Part shown: piece by piece, positions 16,097 to 25,166 of the stretch
Numbering within the stretch: position 1 is the stretch's first letter
Layout: each line of letters begins with the position of its first letter
Assembly (NCBI GenBank): GCA_023664485.1
Contig: JAMPFK010000016.1
Location: 1 to 60,537, forward strand
DNA from: Bacteroides fragilis
GTDB taxonomy: Bacteria > Bacillota > Clostridia > Lachnospirales > Lachnospiraceae
Reading direction: 5' to 3'
Length of the DNA stretch: 60,537 nt
Position numbers and translations under genes: made by a program
Notes under the pieces: model-generated
The model's database searches: none
What the model was told of the DNA's origin: nothing
What the model saw: the letters and a program-made list of their open reading frames with translations, nothing else

Positions 16097-17911
16097 ATGA
16101 CAACAGTAGATCAGAGCAGAATCAGAAATTTCTGCATTGTGGCGCATATCGACCATGGAAAATCGACGCTGGCGGACCGTATCATCGAAAAGACCGGTCT
16201 GCTGACGAGCCGGGAGATGCAGGCGCAGGTGCTCGATAATATGGAACTGGAGCGGGAGCGCGGCATTACCATTAAAGCGCAGACGGTACGCATTGTCTAT
16301 CAGGCAAAGGATGGGCAGGAGTATATTTTTAATTTGATCGATACTCCCGGCCATGTGGACTTTAATTATGAGGTCAGCCGGAGCCTTGCCGCCTGCGACG
16401 GCGCAATTCTCGTCGTGGACGCCGCGCAGGGAATCGAGGCGCAGACGCTGGCCAACGTATATCTTGCTCTGGATCATGATTTGGATGTTTTCCCCGTCAT
16501 TAATAAGATCGATCTGCCGAGTGCGGATCCTGAGCGGGTGAAAAATGAGATAGAAGATGTGATCGGGATTGAAGCGCAGGACGCGCCTCTGATCTCTGCC
16601 AAGAACGGAATCGGCATCGAAGAAGTGCTGGAAGCCGTAGTAGCCAGGATCCCGGCTCCCGGAGGAAAGGCGGACAACCCTCTTTCGGCGCTGATTTTTG
16701 ATTCCGTCTACGATTCCTATAAGGGTGTTATCGTATTCTGCCGCATTATGGAGGGTACGGTGCGCAAAGGCATGAATATTAAGATGATGGCGACAGGGGC
16801 GACCGCGGAAGTAGTGGAGGTCGGTTACTTTGGGCCGGGGCAGTTCATTCCCTGTGAAGAATTGTCCGCCGGCATGGTGGGCTATCTGACAGCCTCCATT
16901 AAAAACGTAAAGGATACGGCGGTAGGAGATACGATAACGGATGCTGTTAATCCCTGCGCGGAACCGCTGCCGGGATATAAAAAAGCCAATTCCATGGTAT
17001 ATTGCGGTATGTATCCGGCGGACGGCGCTAAATATCCCGACCTGCGGGACGCGCTGGAAAAGCTGAAGCTGAACGATGCTTCGTTAAACTATGAGCCGGA
17101 GACCTCCATTGCCCTTGGATTCGGTTTCCGCTGCGGTTTTCTGGGGCTTCTGCATCTGGAAATTATACAGGAGCGGCTGGAACGGGAATACAATCTGGAT
17201 CTGGTCACGACCGCACCGGGTGTTATTTATCGTGTGCATAAGACGAACGGAGAAATGATCGAACTGACGAACCCGTCCAATCTGCCGGACCCGTCGGAAA
17301 TCGATTATATGGAAGAGCCGGTCGTCGCGGCTGAAATTATGGTGACATCGGAATTCATCGGCCCGATCATGCAGCTCTGTCAGGAAAGGCGGGGGCGTTA
17401 TGTCAGCACAGAGTATATCGAGGCTTCCAGGGCTTTGTTAAAATACGATTTACCTTTAAATGAGATTATCTATGACTTCTTTGACGCGCTGAAATCCCGT
17501 TCCAGAGGATACGCCTCTTTCGATTATGAATTGAAGGGATATGAAGCGTCAAAACTCGTGAAGCTGGATATTCTGATCAACCGGGAAGAGGTGGATGCGC
17601 TTTCTTTTATCGTCCACGCGGACAGCGCCTATGAGAGGGGCAGGAAAATGTGCGAAAAGCTGAAAGATGAAATTCCGCGGCACCTGTTCGAGATCCCGAT
17701 TCAGGCGGCGGCAGGCGGTAAGATTATCGCCAGGGAGACGGTAAAAGCCATGCGCAAGGACGTGCTCGCCAAGTGCTATGGAGGCGATATTACCCGGAAA
17801 AAGAAACTTTTGGAGAAGCAGAAAGAAGGCAAGAAACGGATGCGCCAGATCGGCAATGTGGAGATTCCGCAGAGCGCCTTTATGAGCGTACTGAAGCTGG
17901 ATGAAAATTAG
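16097..17911 (+). CDS. lepA: Elongation factor 4 (LepA)
   Basis: The 604-residue translational GTPase can back-translocate ribosomes. GTPase motifs are clear: AHIDHGKSTLADR (G1), the RGITIK switch I, DTPGHVDF (G3), NKIDLP (G4). The EF-4-specific C-terminal domain is present, with YGGDITRKKKLLEKQKEGKKRMR near the end. Length is exactly as expected. Start at 16097 follows a weak SD (GGAAG). It is followed 15 bp later by hemW, a common clostridial and Bacillus pairing (lepA-hemN/hemW). Confidence 0.98.
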   Translation: MTTVDQSRIRNFCIVAHIDHGKSTLADRIIEKTGLLTSREMQAQVLDNMELERERGITIKAQTVRIVYQAKDGQEYIFNLIDTPGHVDFNYEVSRSLAACDGAILVVDAAQGIEAQTLANVYLALDHDLDVFPVINKIDLPSADPERVKNEIEDVIGIEAQDAPLISAKNGIGIEEVLEAVVARIPAPGGKADNPLSALIFDSVYDSYKGVIVFCRIMEGTVRKGMNIKMMATGATAEVVEVGYFGPGQFIPCEELSAGMVGYLTASIKNVKDTAVGDTITDAVNPCAEPLPGYKKANSMVYCGMYPADGAKYPDLRDALEKLKLNDASLNYEPETSIALGFGFRCGFLGLLHLEIIQERLEREYNLDLVTTAPGVIYRVHKTNGEMIELTNPSNLPDPSEIDYMEEPVVAAEIMVTSEFIGPIMQLCQERRGRYVSTEYIEASRALLKYDLPLNEIIYDFFDALKSRSRGYASFDYELKGYEASKLVKLDILINREEVDALSFIVHADSAYERGRKMCEKLKDEIPRHLFEIPIQAAAGGKIIARETVKAMRKDVLAKCYGGDITRKKKLLEKQKEGKKRMRQIGNVEIPQSAFMSVLKLDEN

Positions 17912-17926
17912 AAAGGTATGTCCGCC

Positions 17927-19135
17927 ATGCGTGAATTGAGCCTTTATCTTCATATACCGTTCTGCGCCCGGAAATGCCGGTACTGCGATTTCCTGTCCTA
18001 TCCGGCTGCGGAGCGGGAGCAGGAAGAATACCTTGCATTGCTTTTGAAAGAAATAGAAGAACAGTCGTTCTTTTATAAAAAATACCGGGTGATATCCATT
18101 TTTATCGGCGGCGGCACGCCGTCCCTCTTGGAGGGGGATGCGGTAAAGAGGATATTCGAAGAATTAAATCGTGATTATACAATAGAAAAAGATTGCGAGA
18201 TCACGCTCGAAGCGAATCCCGACAGCTTAGCGCCGCCGAAACTGGCGGCCTACAGACAGGCGGGAGTCAACCGCCTGAGCGTCGGCCTGCAGAGCGCGGA
18301 CGACGAAGAGCTGAGGCGGCTGGGAAGAATCCATGATTACCGGACATTTTGCCGGGCCTATGAAGCGGCGCGCCGGGAGGGCTTTCAAAATATCAATATC
18401 GATCTGATGTCGGCGGTTCCCGGTCAGACCTCCGCCTCTTACCGGAAAACCTTAGAGCGGGTCCTTTCCCTGAAACCGGAGCATATTTCTGCATACAGCC
18501 TGATTTTGGAAGAGGGCACATGGTTTTATGAGCATCGGAAGGAACTGTCCTTTCCGACGGAGGACGAGGACAGGGAGCTGTATGAATTGACGGGCGAAAT
18601 GCTCGCTTTATTTAATTACATCCGTTATGAAATATCCAATTATGCGAAAGCGGGTTATGAATGCAGGCATAATAAGGTCTACTGGAAAAGGGGAAATTAT
18701 GCCGGTTTCGGTCTGGGAGCCGCTTCGATGGTCAATGATGTGCGCTGGAGCAACCGGCGGACGATGCGGGAATACCGGGAAGCGCTTTCAGCGGCGGATC
18801 CGGGGAACCTGAAAGAAGCGGTGGCCTTGCAGGAAACAGGCGCTTTGCGGGAAGCGCAGGAACTCATCGAGGCCCGCGCCCGGTTTGGAGAAAATGTACA
18901 GTATCTGAGCAGGCAGGAACAGATGGAAGAATTTATGTTTCTTGGCCTGCGCCTTACGGAGGGCGTCAGAAAACGGGATTTTCTGGATCGGTTCGGCGTT
19001 CCCATAGAGGATGTATACGGAGGAACGCTCGACAGGCTGCGGCGGGAGGGTCTTTTACGGGTCGATGATGCGGTCCGTCTGACGCCTTACGGATTCGATA
19101 TCAGTAATTATGTTATGGCAAAATTCCTGTTTTAA
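17927..19135 (+). CDS. hemW: Radical SAM protein HemW
   Basis: The 402-residue protein belongs to the HemN/HemW radical SAM branch; HemW proteins are thought to handle or insert heme rather than oxidise coproporphyrinogen. The cluster motif is CARKCRYC (CxxxCxxC) near residue 15, followed by GGGTPSLL and NPDS motifs, then GLQSADDEELRRLGR. HemN-specific extra cysteines at the N-terminus are missing, supporting HemW. ATG at 17927 is ten bases from GAAAGG; ATG at 17918 is only one base away. Lies 15 bp after lepA. Confidence 0.92.
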   Translation: MRELSLYLHIPFCARKCRYCDFLSYPAAEREQEEYLALLLKEIEEQSFFYKKYRVISIFIGGGTPSLLEGDAVKRIFEELNRDYTIEKDCEITLEANPDSLAPPKLAAYRQAGVNRLSVGLQSADDEELRRLGRIHDYRTFCRAYEAARREGFQNINIDLMSAVPGQTSASYRKTLERVLSLKPEHISAYSLILEEGTWFYEHRKELSFPTEDEDRELYELTGEMLALFNYIRYEISNYAKAGYECRHNKVYWKRGNYAGFGLGAASMVNDVRWSNRRTMREYREALSAADPGNLKEAVALQETGALREAQELIEARARFGENVQYLSRQEQMEEFMFLGLRLTEGVRKRDFLDRFGVPIEDVYGGTLDRLRREGLLRVDDAVRLTPYGFDISNYVMAKFLF

Positions 19136-19160
19136 AATTTCTGTTTTGAGTCGCTTCATA

Positions 19161-19189
19161 TTGAATTTGTTTTCATAAATTTGTATAAT
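19161..19189 (+). promoter_or_regulatory. Sigma-A-like promoter before sigK
   Basis: TTGAAT (19161-19166) and TATAAT (19184-19189) at 17 bp. I looked for a sigma-E-type site, as expected for sigK, but found no pair with proper spacing. Confidence 0.6.
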
Positions 19190-19291
19190 ATATCTGATAT
19201 GACGGCGAAATGGGATACTTTTATTTCGTGGAAAGGCACTCGAACTGTCCCCAATTCATAGAATAGAGTAAATGACCTTTGGGGGCTTCTT

Positions 19292-19921
19292 TTGAAAACA
19301 TTTAAACAACCGCTGACAGCGAAAGAAGAAGCCGCATACCTGCGCCAGCTGAAAGAAGGGAACAGCCGGCAAAGGCAGACCGCCAAAGAAATACTGGTTG
19401 AACGGAACCTTCGTCTGGTAGCGCATATCGCCAAAAAATATCAGAATGTCGATGAAGATATGGAAGACTTGATTTCTACGGGAACGATTGGACTGATCAA
19501 GGCGATAGATTCTTTTGATGCGGGAAAAGGAAAGCTCAGCACCTATGCTTCGAGATGTATCGATAACGAACTGCTGATGCTGCTGCGTGCCAAAAAGAAA
19601 ACTTCCAGGGAAGTGTCTCTTTATGAGCCTATCGGGACGGATCGGGAAGGAAACGAGATCAGCCTGCTCGATATCATAGAGCAGGAGCAGTCCGATGTAA
19701 TAGAACAGATGGAAGTGGAGGAACATTTAAAACGGTTGTCCGGGCTTTTGGAGGAAAAGCTGGATGAACGGGAAAAGGAGATATTGAAGCTGCGTTACGG
19801 GCTTATGGACGATCAGGAAGTGACACAGCGTGAAATTGGAAAAAATCTGGGGATTTCCAGAAGCTATGTTTCCAGAATTGAGAAAAGGGCTCTGGAGAAA
19901 TTAAGGGAAGGGTTTGGATAA
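19292..19921 (+). CDS. sigK: RNA polymerase sigma factor, SigK type
   Basis: The 209-residue sigma-70 family protein shows region 2 (NLRLVAHIAKKYQNVDEDMEDLISTGTIGLIKAIDSF) and region 4 with a helix-turn-helix (TQREIGKNLGISRSYVSRIEKRAL). The N-terminal start FKQPLTAKEEAAYLRQ matches SigK rather than SigE or SigF/G. It would direct late mother-cell transcription in sporulation. The ORF is intact with no skin-type insertion. Start TTG at 19292 follows GGGGG. The HD-domain gene starts 25 bp later. Confidence 0.9.
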   Translation: MKTFKQPLTAKEEAAYLRQLKEGNSRQRQTAKEILVERNLRLVAHIAKKYQNVDEDMEDLISTGTIGLIKAIDSFDAGKGKLSTYASRCIDNELLMLLRAKKKTSREVSLYEPIGTDREGNEISLLDIIEQEQSDVIEQMEVEEHLKRLSGLLEEKLDEREKEILKLRYGLMDDQEVTQREIGKNLGISRSYVSRIEKRALEKLREGFG

Positions 19922-19946
19922 TGAAAGACAGGGGGGATAAAGTCAG

Positions 19947-21113
19947 ATGATCTTTGTAAAAAGTGATGATTTAAAGACTGGTATGCGGATTGCACGCCCA
20001 ATTTATAACAAAAACGGCGTCCTGCTCTACGAAAGAAATTCAAAGCTGACAGTACAGGGAATGAACAGTATTAAAAATTTCGGCCTGCTCGGTATTTTCG
20101 TGCTGGAGCCGGCGGAACCCGTTCCGCCGATGACAAAAGACGATATCGAGTTCGAGCGGTTCCAGACAATGTGCGTTTTTTCCATTCAGGAAGAGCTGGA
20201 CGGGATCATGCGGAATTCGCGGCAGGTTAAAATGCAGACGATTGCGGCGAATATCATCAGGAGCTATGGGCGTCTAGACAGGAAAATTACTTTTCAGCAG
20301 AATCTGCGCAGTAAAGAGGATTACTATTACAAGCATTCTCTGAATGTCGCGATTCTGTGCGCCATGATAGCTCATACGATGAAGGTGTCCGCATCGGAAC
20401 AGCTCGATGTGGTGACGGCCGCGATCGTTCATGATATCGGCAAGCTGGCGGCGCCTAAGAGCCTTATGATGAAGGATAAATGGACGGAAGCGGAACGGGA
20501 CCAGATGCGCAATGCCGAGGTGGCAGGGTTTCACAGGCTGGAACATGTATTCGCCGCGAATCCCAATATTAAACATATCTGCGTACAGGCGCAGAACAAT
20601 CTGGATAATCTGCAGCGGGGCAGAGCGACGGACTTGAATAAACTGGCCACAGGCGCAAAAATCCTTTCTGTGGCGGAAATCTTCGATACGATGACGGCGG
20701 TGCAGCTCGACAGGGAACGGCAGTCCGAGATAGCGGCTTTTAAGCATCTGCGGCGGAATCCCCGGTATTTTGACGAAGCGGTGGTGAACGCGCTCAGCGG
20801 CTCCATCAAAATGCTCGTTCCGGGCGTCAGCGTGGAATTGAATACCGGAGCGAAAGGGCTCGTTCTCGTGGAAAATGAGAGAGATATCCTGAAGCCGCTC
20901 GTCTTAACCTTCAATGATAACAGAATTATCGATCTTGGCAACCGCGTATACGATGGCCATATCGAAATCGTGGATATCATGAAAACGATGGATAACCGTC
21001 ATGTAATGAACATAGATATGCTGAAAAGGAATGGGATCGAGGTGGAAGAATCCGAGTACACGGATGCCGGCGGGAAGGATGCGGCGGAAGAATATGTTCC
21101 CGGTTCTTTTTAA
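19947..21113 (+). CDS. HD-domain protein (degenerate HD-GYP)
   Basis: The 388-residue protein has an N-terminal domain of about 110 residues often found before clostridial HD-GYP domains (KSDDLKTGMRIARPIYNKNG). The HD domain follows: YKHSLNVAILCAMIAH, then AAIVHDIGKLAAP with the metal-binding HD. Where the GYP motif should lie, the text is AQNNLDNLQRGRATDLNKLA, so GYP and the HHE-type element are missing. Downstream AKILSVAEIFDTMTAVQ is conserved. Metal binding may persist, but c-di-GMP hydrolysis is doubtful. It lies between sigK and the PilT-like gene, probably cotranscribed. Confidence 0.8.
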   Translation: MIFVKSDDLKTGMRIARPIYNKNGVLLYERNSKLTVQGMNSIKNFGLLGIFVLEPAEPVPPMTKDDIEFERFQTMCVFSIQEELDGIMRNSRQVKMQTIAANIIRSYGRLDRKITFQQNLRSKEDYYYKHSLNVAILCAMIAHTMKVSASEQLDVVTAAIVHDIGKLAAPKSLMMKDKWTEAERDQMRNAEVAGFHRLEHVFAANPNIKHICVQAQNNLDNLQRGRATDLNKLATGAKILSVAEIFDTMTAVQLDRERQSEIAAFKHLRRNPRYFDEAVVNALSGSIKMLVPGVSVELNTGAKGLVLVENERDILKPLVLTFNDNRIIDLGNRVYDGHIEIVDIMKTMDNRHVMNIDMLKRNGIEVEESEYTDAGGKDAAEEYVPGSF

Positions 21114-21143
21114 AGAATACGGCGAGGAAGAAGGTTTTGAGCA

Positions 21144-22196
21144 ATGCCATCGATTGTAGAGATTATGAGGACGGCTAAGGAGGCCGGCGCGTCGGACGTA
21201 CATATCACGGTCGGAATACCGCCTAAAATGCGTGTGAACGGCAGTCTGGCCACAATGAACTATTCCAGGATGATGCCTGCGGATACGCTGGAAATCCTGT
21301 TGGAGATCATGACGGAAACACAGCGCGAGCGCTTTGAAGACCAGGGGGAATACGATATGTCGTTTTCGATTCCGGAGCTCGGACGTTACCGCGTAAATGC
21401 CTATAAACAGAGAGGCTCCGCCGCGCTGGCGCTTCGTCTTATCGGTACGCAGGTACCCTCGCCTGAGGTTCTGGGCGTACCGGAATCCGTCATGAACCTG
21501 TATGAAAGGAAAAAAGGGCTTGTTCTCGTTACCGGCCCTGCCGGAAGCGGCAAATCGACGACACTTGCGGCCATCGTCGATAAGATCAACAATAACAGGG
21601 ACGTCCATGTGATTACGCTGGAGGATCCGATCGAGTACCTTCATCAGCACAGGAGGGCGATGGTGAACCAGCGCGAGATCGGTCTGGATTCCCAAAGCTA
21701 TGCCAGCGCATTGCGCGCCGCGCTGCGTGAAGACCCCGACGTTATTCTGATCGGCGAAATGCGTGATCCTGAAACGATCGGCGCCGCCGTTACCGCGGCG
21801 GAAACGGGGCGTCTTGTTTTATCCGCCCTGCATACGACCGGCGCGGCGGATACGGTAGACCGCATTATCGACGTTTTCCCGCCTCACCTGAGGCAGCAGA
21901 TCCGCATACGGTTCGCGAACGTTCTCGAAGCGGTCGTTTCCCAGCAGCTCATCCCGGCGATGGACGGCAGGGGGCGGGCGGCGGCCTTTGAGGTCATGCA
22001 TGTAAACCATGAGGTCCGGAGCCTGATCCGGGAGGGCAGGCTGCGCCAGCTTACTTCCGTCATGCAGACGAACCATGAGACGGGTATGATCACGATGGAT
22101 GAAAGCATCGCGCAGCTTTTTTACGAAGGAAAGATAGACAGGGAGATGGCGATCCGGTCCGCACAGGATCCGGACGGCATGCGGAATAAAATCTGA
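21144..22196 (+). CDS. pilT: PilT-like type IV pilus retraction ATPase
   Basis: The 350-residue protein is a GspE/PilT family secretion ATPase. Walker A is GPAGSGKST, the Asp box DVHVITLEDPIEYLH, the Walker B region ILIGEMRDPETIG, and the His box ALHTTGAADTVDRIID. The N-terminal PAS-like domain (ASDVHITVGIPPKMRVNG) matches PilT rather than PilB, as does the C-terminal GMITMDESIAQLFYEGKI. No pilin, PilB or PilC genes are in the window, so its partners lie elsewhere or it works in another system. Confidence 0.88.
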   Translation: MPSIVEIMRTAKEAGASDVHITVGIPPKMRVNGSLATMNYSRMMPADTLEILLEIMTETQRERFEDQGEYDMSFSIPELGRYRVNAYKQRGSAALALRLIGTQVPSPEVLGVPESVMNLYERKKGLVLVTGPAGSGKSTTLAAIVDKINNNRDVHVITLEDPIEYLHQHRRAMVNQREIGLDSQSYASALRAALREDPDVILIGEMRDPETIGAAVTAAETGRLVLSALHTTGAADTVDRIIDVFPPHLRQQIRIRFANVLEAVVSQQLIPAMDGRGRAAAFEVMHVNHEVRSLIREGRLRQLTSVMQTNHETGMITMDESIAQLFYEGKIDREMAIRSAQDPDGMRNKI

Positions 22197-22230
22197 AAGT
22201 TGTCAGAAAATTTTTCTTGACAGCTTTTTT
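22196..22230 (+). terminator. Terminator after the PilT-like gene
   Basis: AAAGTTGTCA (22196-22205) pairs with TGACAGCTTT (22218-22227), followed by TTTTTT. Its right arm contains the -35 of the next promoter. Confidence 0.75.
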
Positions 22231-22245
22231 CTTTTTCATTATGAT
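22217..22245 (+). promoter_or_regulatory. Sigma-A promoter of the ComM-like gene
   Basis: TTGACA (22217-22222) and TATGAT (22240-22245) with 17-bp spacing. The -35 lies inside the preceding terminator stem. A small ACCGGA/TCCGGT hairpin (22261-22280) is in the leader. Confidence 0.75.
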
Positions 22246-22358
22246 AGAGATATCTCATAAACCGGAGAAAAGTTTCCGGTATTCTTATTATCTGTAAATT
22301 CCGGCGTATCGCCGCAGTATTTTCAGAAACGATTACAAATGATCAGGAGGAAAAAAGA

Positions 22359-23921
22359 TTGTTCAGTTCTATTATTGCCGGCACGATCCACGGCATCAGG
22401 AGCCATCTGATCCGCGTGGAAACAGACGTGTCCAGGGGCCTGCCCTGTTTTCAGATCGTCGGGCTGCCAGGCTCGGAGGTAAAAGAAGCGCGGGAACGGG
22501 TAAAAGTCGCGCTGAAAAATGCGGGAATACGGCTTCCGGCGATGTGCATCAATGTCAACCTGTCCCCGGCGGATCTGCGGAAGGAAGGTTCTCTGCTCGA
22601 CCTGCCGGTAGCCATCGGTATTTTGGCGGCCTTACGGCAGCTTCCGCCTGAAAACGTTGAAAACACGCTGATTCTCGGAGAACTCGGCCTGAACGGGGAA
22701 GTGAAGCCGGTAAAGGGCGTGCTTCCCATAGTCAGGGAGGCGCAGCGCCAGGGCGTCGCCTGCTGTATCCTGCCAAAAGAAAATGAGATGGAAGGCGCGG
22801 TGGTGCAGGGAGTCCGGGCGGCAGGCGTTTCCAATATCCGGGAAGCCCTTGCCTTTTTCCAGGCGGAAAGGGAAGCGCGGGAAGAACTGATTCCGCCTGC
22901 CCGGATCGACGTCCATGCCCTTTTTGAAAAGGAAAAGAAGGAAAGCAGGCTGGATTTTGCGGATGTGCACGGCCAGCAGATGGTAAAAAGAGCAGCGGAG
23001 ATAGCGGCCGCGGGCTTTCATCATCTGCTGATTACCGGTCCGCCCGGCTCCGGCAAGACGATGATCGCCCGGCGGATGCCCGCGATCCTGCCGCCTCTTT
23101 CCCTGGAGGAAAGCATGGAGGTCTCTGCTATTTACAGCATAGCCGGCCTGCTTCCGGCAAAAGAGGTTCTGATGACGGAGAGGCCCTTTCTCGCGCCCCA
23201 CCATACCATAACCGGACAGGCGCTTGCGGGCGGGGGAAGAATACCCGCGCCGGGAATCGTTACGCTTGCCCACCGGGGTATTTTATTTCTCGACGAAATG
23301 CCGGAATTCCGGCGGGAAACGCTGGATATCCTGCGTCAGCCGCTGGAGGACAGGCGGATTCAGCTTGCGAGAAGCAGCGGGAATTATATTTATCCGGCGG
23401 ATTTTATGCTGGTGGGCGCTATGAATCCATGCCCCTGTGGCTATTATCCGGATATGCAGAAATGCGCCTGTACGCCATGGGAAGTGCATCGGTATCTGGA
23501 ACATATTTCAGGGCCGGTCCTCGACAGGATTGATATCTGCGTAGAAGCTCAGGCAGTAGCGGTCACTGATTTATCAACGCCTGTTATCCAGGAGAACAGC
23601 GAACAGATACGGGGGCGCGTGATGAAGGCAAGGCATCTGCAGCAGGAGCGTTTTGCCGGGACCGGACTGCGGTTCAATGCCGATATGGAAGCGAAGGATA
23701 TTCAGAAATACTGCGCGTTAAAATCCGCCGACAAAAGACTGCTGGAACAGGTTTTCCGGAAGCTTGGCCTGACGGCAAGAAGCTATCACCGGATTCTGAA
23801 GGTGGCGCGTACGATCGCCGATCTGGCCGGGGAAAAGGAAATCGGGGAAGGTCACTTGACGGAGGCCCTGATGTACCGGGCGGCCGATTTTAAAAGAAGC
23901 GGAAAGGGAAAAGGAAAATGA
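22359..23921 (+). CDS. comM: YifB/ComM-family AAA ATPase
   Basis: The 520-residue protein belongs to the Mg-chelatase-like YifB/ComM family; ComM is a hexameric helicase promoting branch migration in natural transformation. An N-terminal Lon-protease-like domain (about 1-170) with VGLPGSEVKEARERVK is followed by the AAA core: Walker A GPPGSGKTM, Walker B ILFLDEMPEF, sensor I in GAMNPCPCGYYPD, and a C-terminal Mg-chelatase segment (RSYHRILKVARTIADLAG). TTG at 22359 follows AGGAGG. The stop overlaps dprA (ATGA), a pairing that fits DNA uptake and recombination. Confidence 0.92.
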   Translation: MFSSIIAGTIHGIRSHLIRVETDVSRGLPCFQIVGLPGSEVKEARERVKVALKNAGIRLPAMCINVNLSPADLRKEGSLLDLPVAIGILAALRQLPPENVENTLILGELGLNGEVKPVKGVLPIVREAQRQGVACCILPKENEMEGAVVQGVRAAGVSNIREALAFFQAEREAREELIPPARIDVHALFEKEKKESRLDFADVHGQQMVKRAAEIAAAGFHHLLITGPPGSGKTMIARRMPAILPPLSLEESMEVSAIYSIAGLLPAKEVLMTERPFLAPHHTITGQALAGGGRIPAPGIVTLAHRGILFLDEMPEFRRETLDILRQPLEDRRIQLARSSGNYIYPADFMLVGAMNPCPCGYYPDMQKCACTPWEVHRYLEHISGPVLDRIDICVEAQAVAVTDLSTPVIQENSEQIRGRVMKARHLQQERFAGTGLRFNADMEAKDIQKYCALKSADKRLLEQVFRKLGLTARSYHRILKVARTIADLAGEKEIGEGHLTEALMYRAADFKRSGKGKGK

Positions 23922-25054
23922 AGAAAGGGATAAAAGAGGAACAGCTTTCTTATGCGCACTGGCTGTATAATGTGCCTGGCGTCGGCCGCAGGACCATTCA
24001 ATACCTGCTTTCGGAAAAAGGGACGCCGGAGGCAGTCTACCGCTTACCGCACAGGGAGCTGGAACGTCTGTTTGCGGAAATTCCCGGCGGGCGGAAACTG
24101 GCGGAACGGATCAAGGACTCGAAGAAGAGCTGGGATGTCGCGGAAGCATATGAGCGGTTAGGAAAAAGCGGAATCCGGTTCACCTGTCTGGGGAACGGAA
24201 CCTATCCGGAACGCCTTGCCCGGATTCCCGACGCGCCCTATGGGCTCTATTTCAGGGGAAGGCTTCCGGAACAGGACCGGCCGACGGCCGCGATAATCGG
24301 TGCGAGGAACTGTTCGGAATATGGCAGAAGGATGGCTCAGTATTTCGGCGGAACGCTGGCGGCGGCAGGCGTGCAGATCATCAGCGGCATGGCGAGAGGA
24401 ATCGACGGGATTTCCCAAAGAGCGGCATTGGAAGCGGAGGGCTATTCGCTCGGCGTCCTGGGCTGCGGCGTGGACATTTGTTATCCTGCGGAAAACAGGG
24501 AATTATATGAAATGCTGTGCGGACGGGGCGGGCTCTGCTCGGAATATCCGCCCGGCACGGTGCCGCGCAACAGCCTTTTCCCGCCGCGTAACCGCATTAT
24601 CAGCGGCCTGTCGGACGCCGTTCTCGTCATTGAAGCCAGGAATCGGAGCGGCACCCTGATTACCGTGGATATGGCGCTGGAACAGGGGCGGGAGGTCTAC
24701 GCGCTGCCCGGCCGCGTGACAGATGCGCTGAGCGAGGGCTGTAACCGCCTGATCCAGCAGGGCGCGGAAATCGCTTTTTCGGCGGAGGATATGCTCCGCG
24801 GCCTGACAGGGCAGAATACGGGGGGCTCTGCGCCGGATGGAAGTATGCGCGGACAGGCTCTTTTATCCGATGTTCAGAAAGCGTTGTTAAAGGCATTGGA
24901 GGATACGCCGCAGTCTCCTGAAATGATAAAAGAACACATGTTACTGAATGGCGGAAAGGAATTGCCGCTGCAGGAGCTGATGAATCAGCTCGTGAAATTA
25001 AGCCTCCTGGGATATGCCAGACAGATTGGAAACAGCTATTTTGTGAAGGGATGA
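23918..25054 (+). CDS. dprA: DNA processing protein DprA
   Basis: The 378-residue protein loads RecA on incoming single-stranded DNA. The N-terminal part contains helix-hairpin-helix-like text (NVPGVGRRTIQYLL). The Rossmann-fold core shows IGARNCSEYGRRMA, SGMARGIDGISQRAAL, GCGVDICYPAENRELY, FPPRNRIISGLSDAVLVIEA and SGTLITVDMALEQGREVYALPG, all DprA hallmarks. A C-terminal winged-helix segment (DTPQSPEMIKEHML) completes it. It overlaps the ComM-like gene by four bases, so their translation is coupled. Confidence 0.95.
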   Translation: MKKGIKEEQLSYAHWLYNVPGVGRRTIQYLLSEKGTPEAVYRLPHRELERLFAEIPGGRKLAERIKDSKKSWDVAEAYERLGKSGIRFTCLGNGTYPERLARIPDAPYGLYFRGRLPEQDRPTAAIIGARNCSEYGRRMAQYFGGTLAAAGVQIISGMARGIDGISQRAALEAEGYSLGVLGCGVDICYPAENRELYEMLCGRGGLCSEYPPGTVPRNSLFPPRNRIISGLSDAVLVIEARNRSGTLITVDMALEQGREVYALPGRVTDALSEGCNRLIQQGAEIAFSAEDMLRGLTGQNTGGSAPDGSMRGQALLSDVQKALLKALEDTPQSPEMIKEHMLLNGGKELPLQELMNQLVKLSLLGYARQIGNSYFVKG

Positions 25055-25090
25055 GATTTGCCGGGGACGGAAATCAATTTTGGGGCTTTA

Positions 25091-25120
25091 TTGACAGAAA
25101 CGGACAAAAAAGGGTATACT
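25091..25120 (+). promoter_or_regulatory. Sigma-A promoter of the chemoreceptor gene
   Basis: TTGACA (25091-25096) and TATACT (25115-25120), spacer 18 bp. Confidence 0.7.
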
Positions 25121-25166
25121 TGCATCGGGTCGGCAGATGTTAACGATATCGAAAGGAAGGCTGTAT

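Noticed and set aside
19155..19181. Sigma-E type promoter before sigK (TTCATATT and CATAAATT)
   Set aside because: The spacing is about 11 bp, too short for sigma-E, whereas a sigma-A pair with 17 bp overlaps it.
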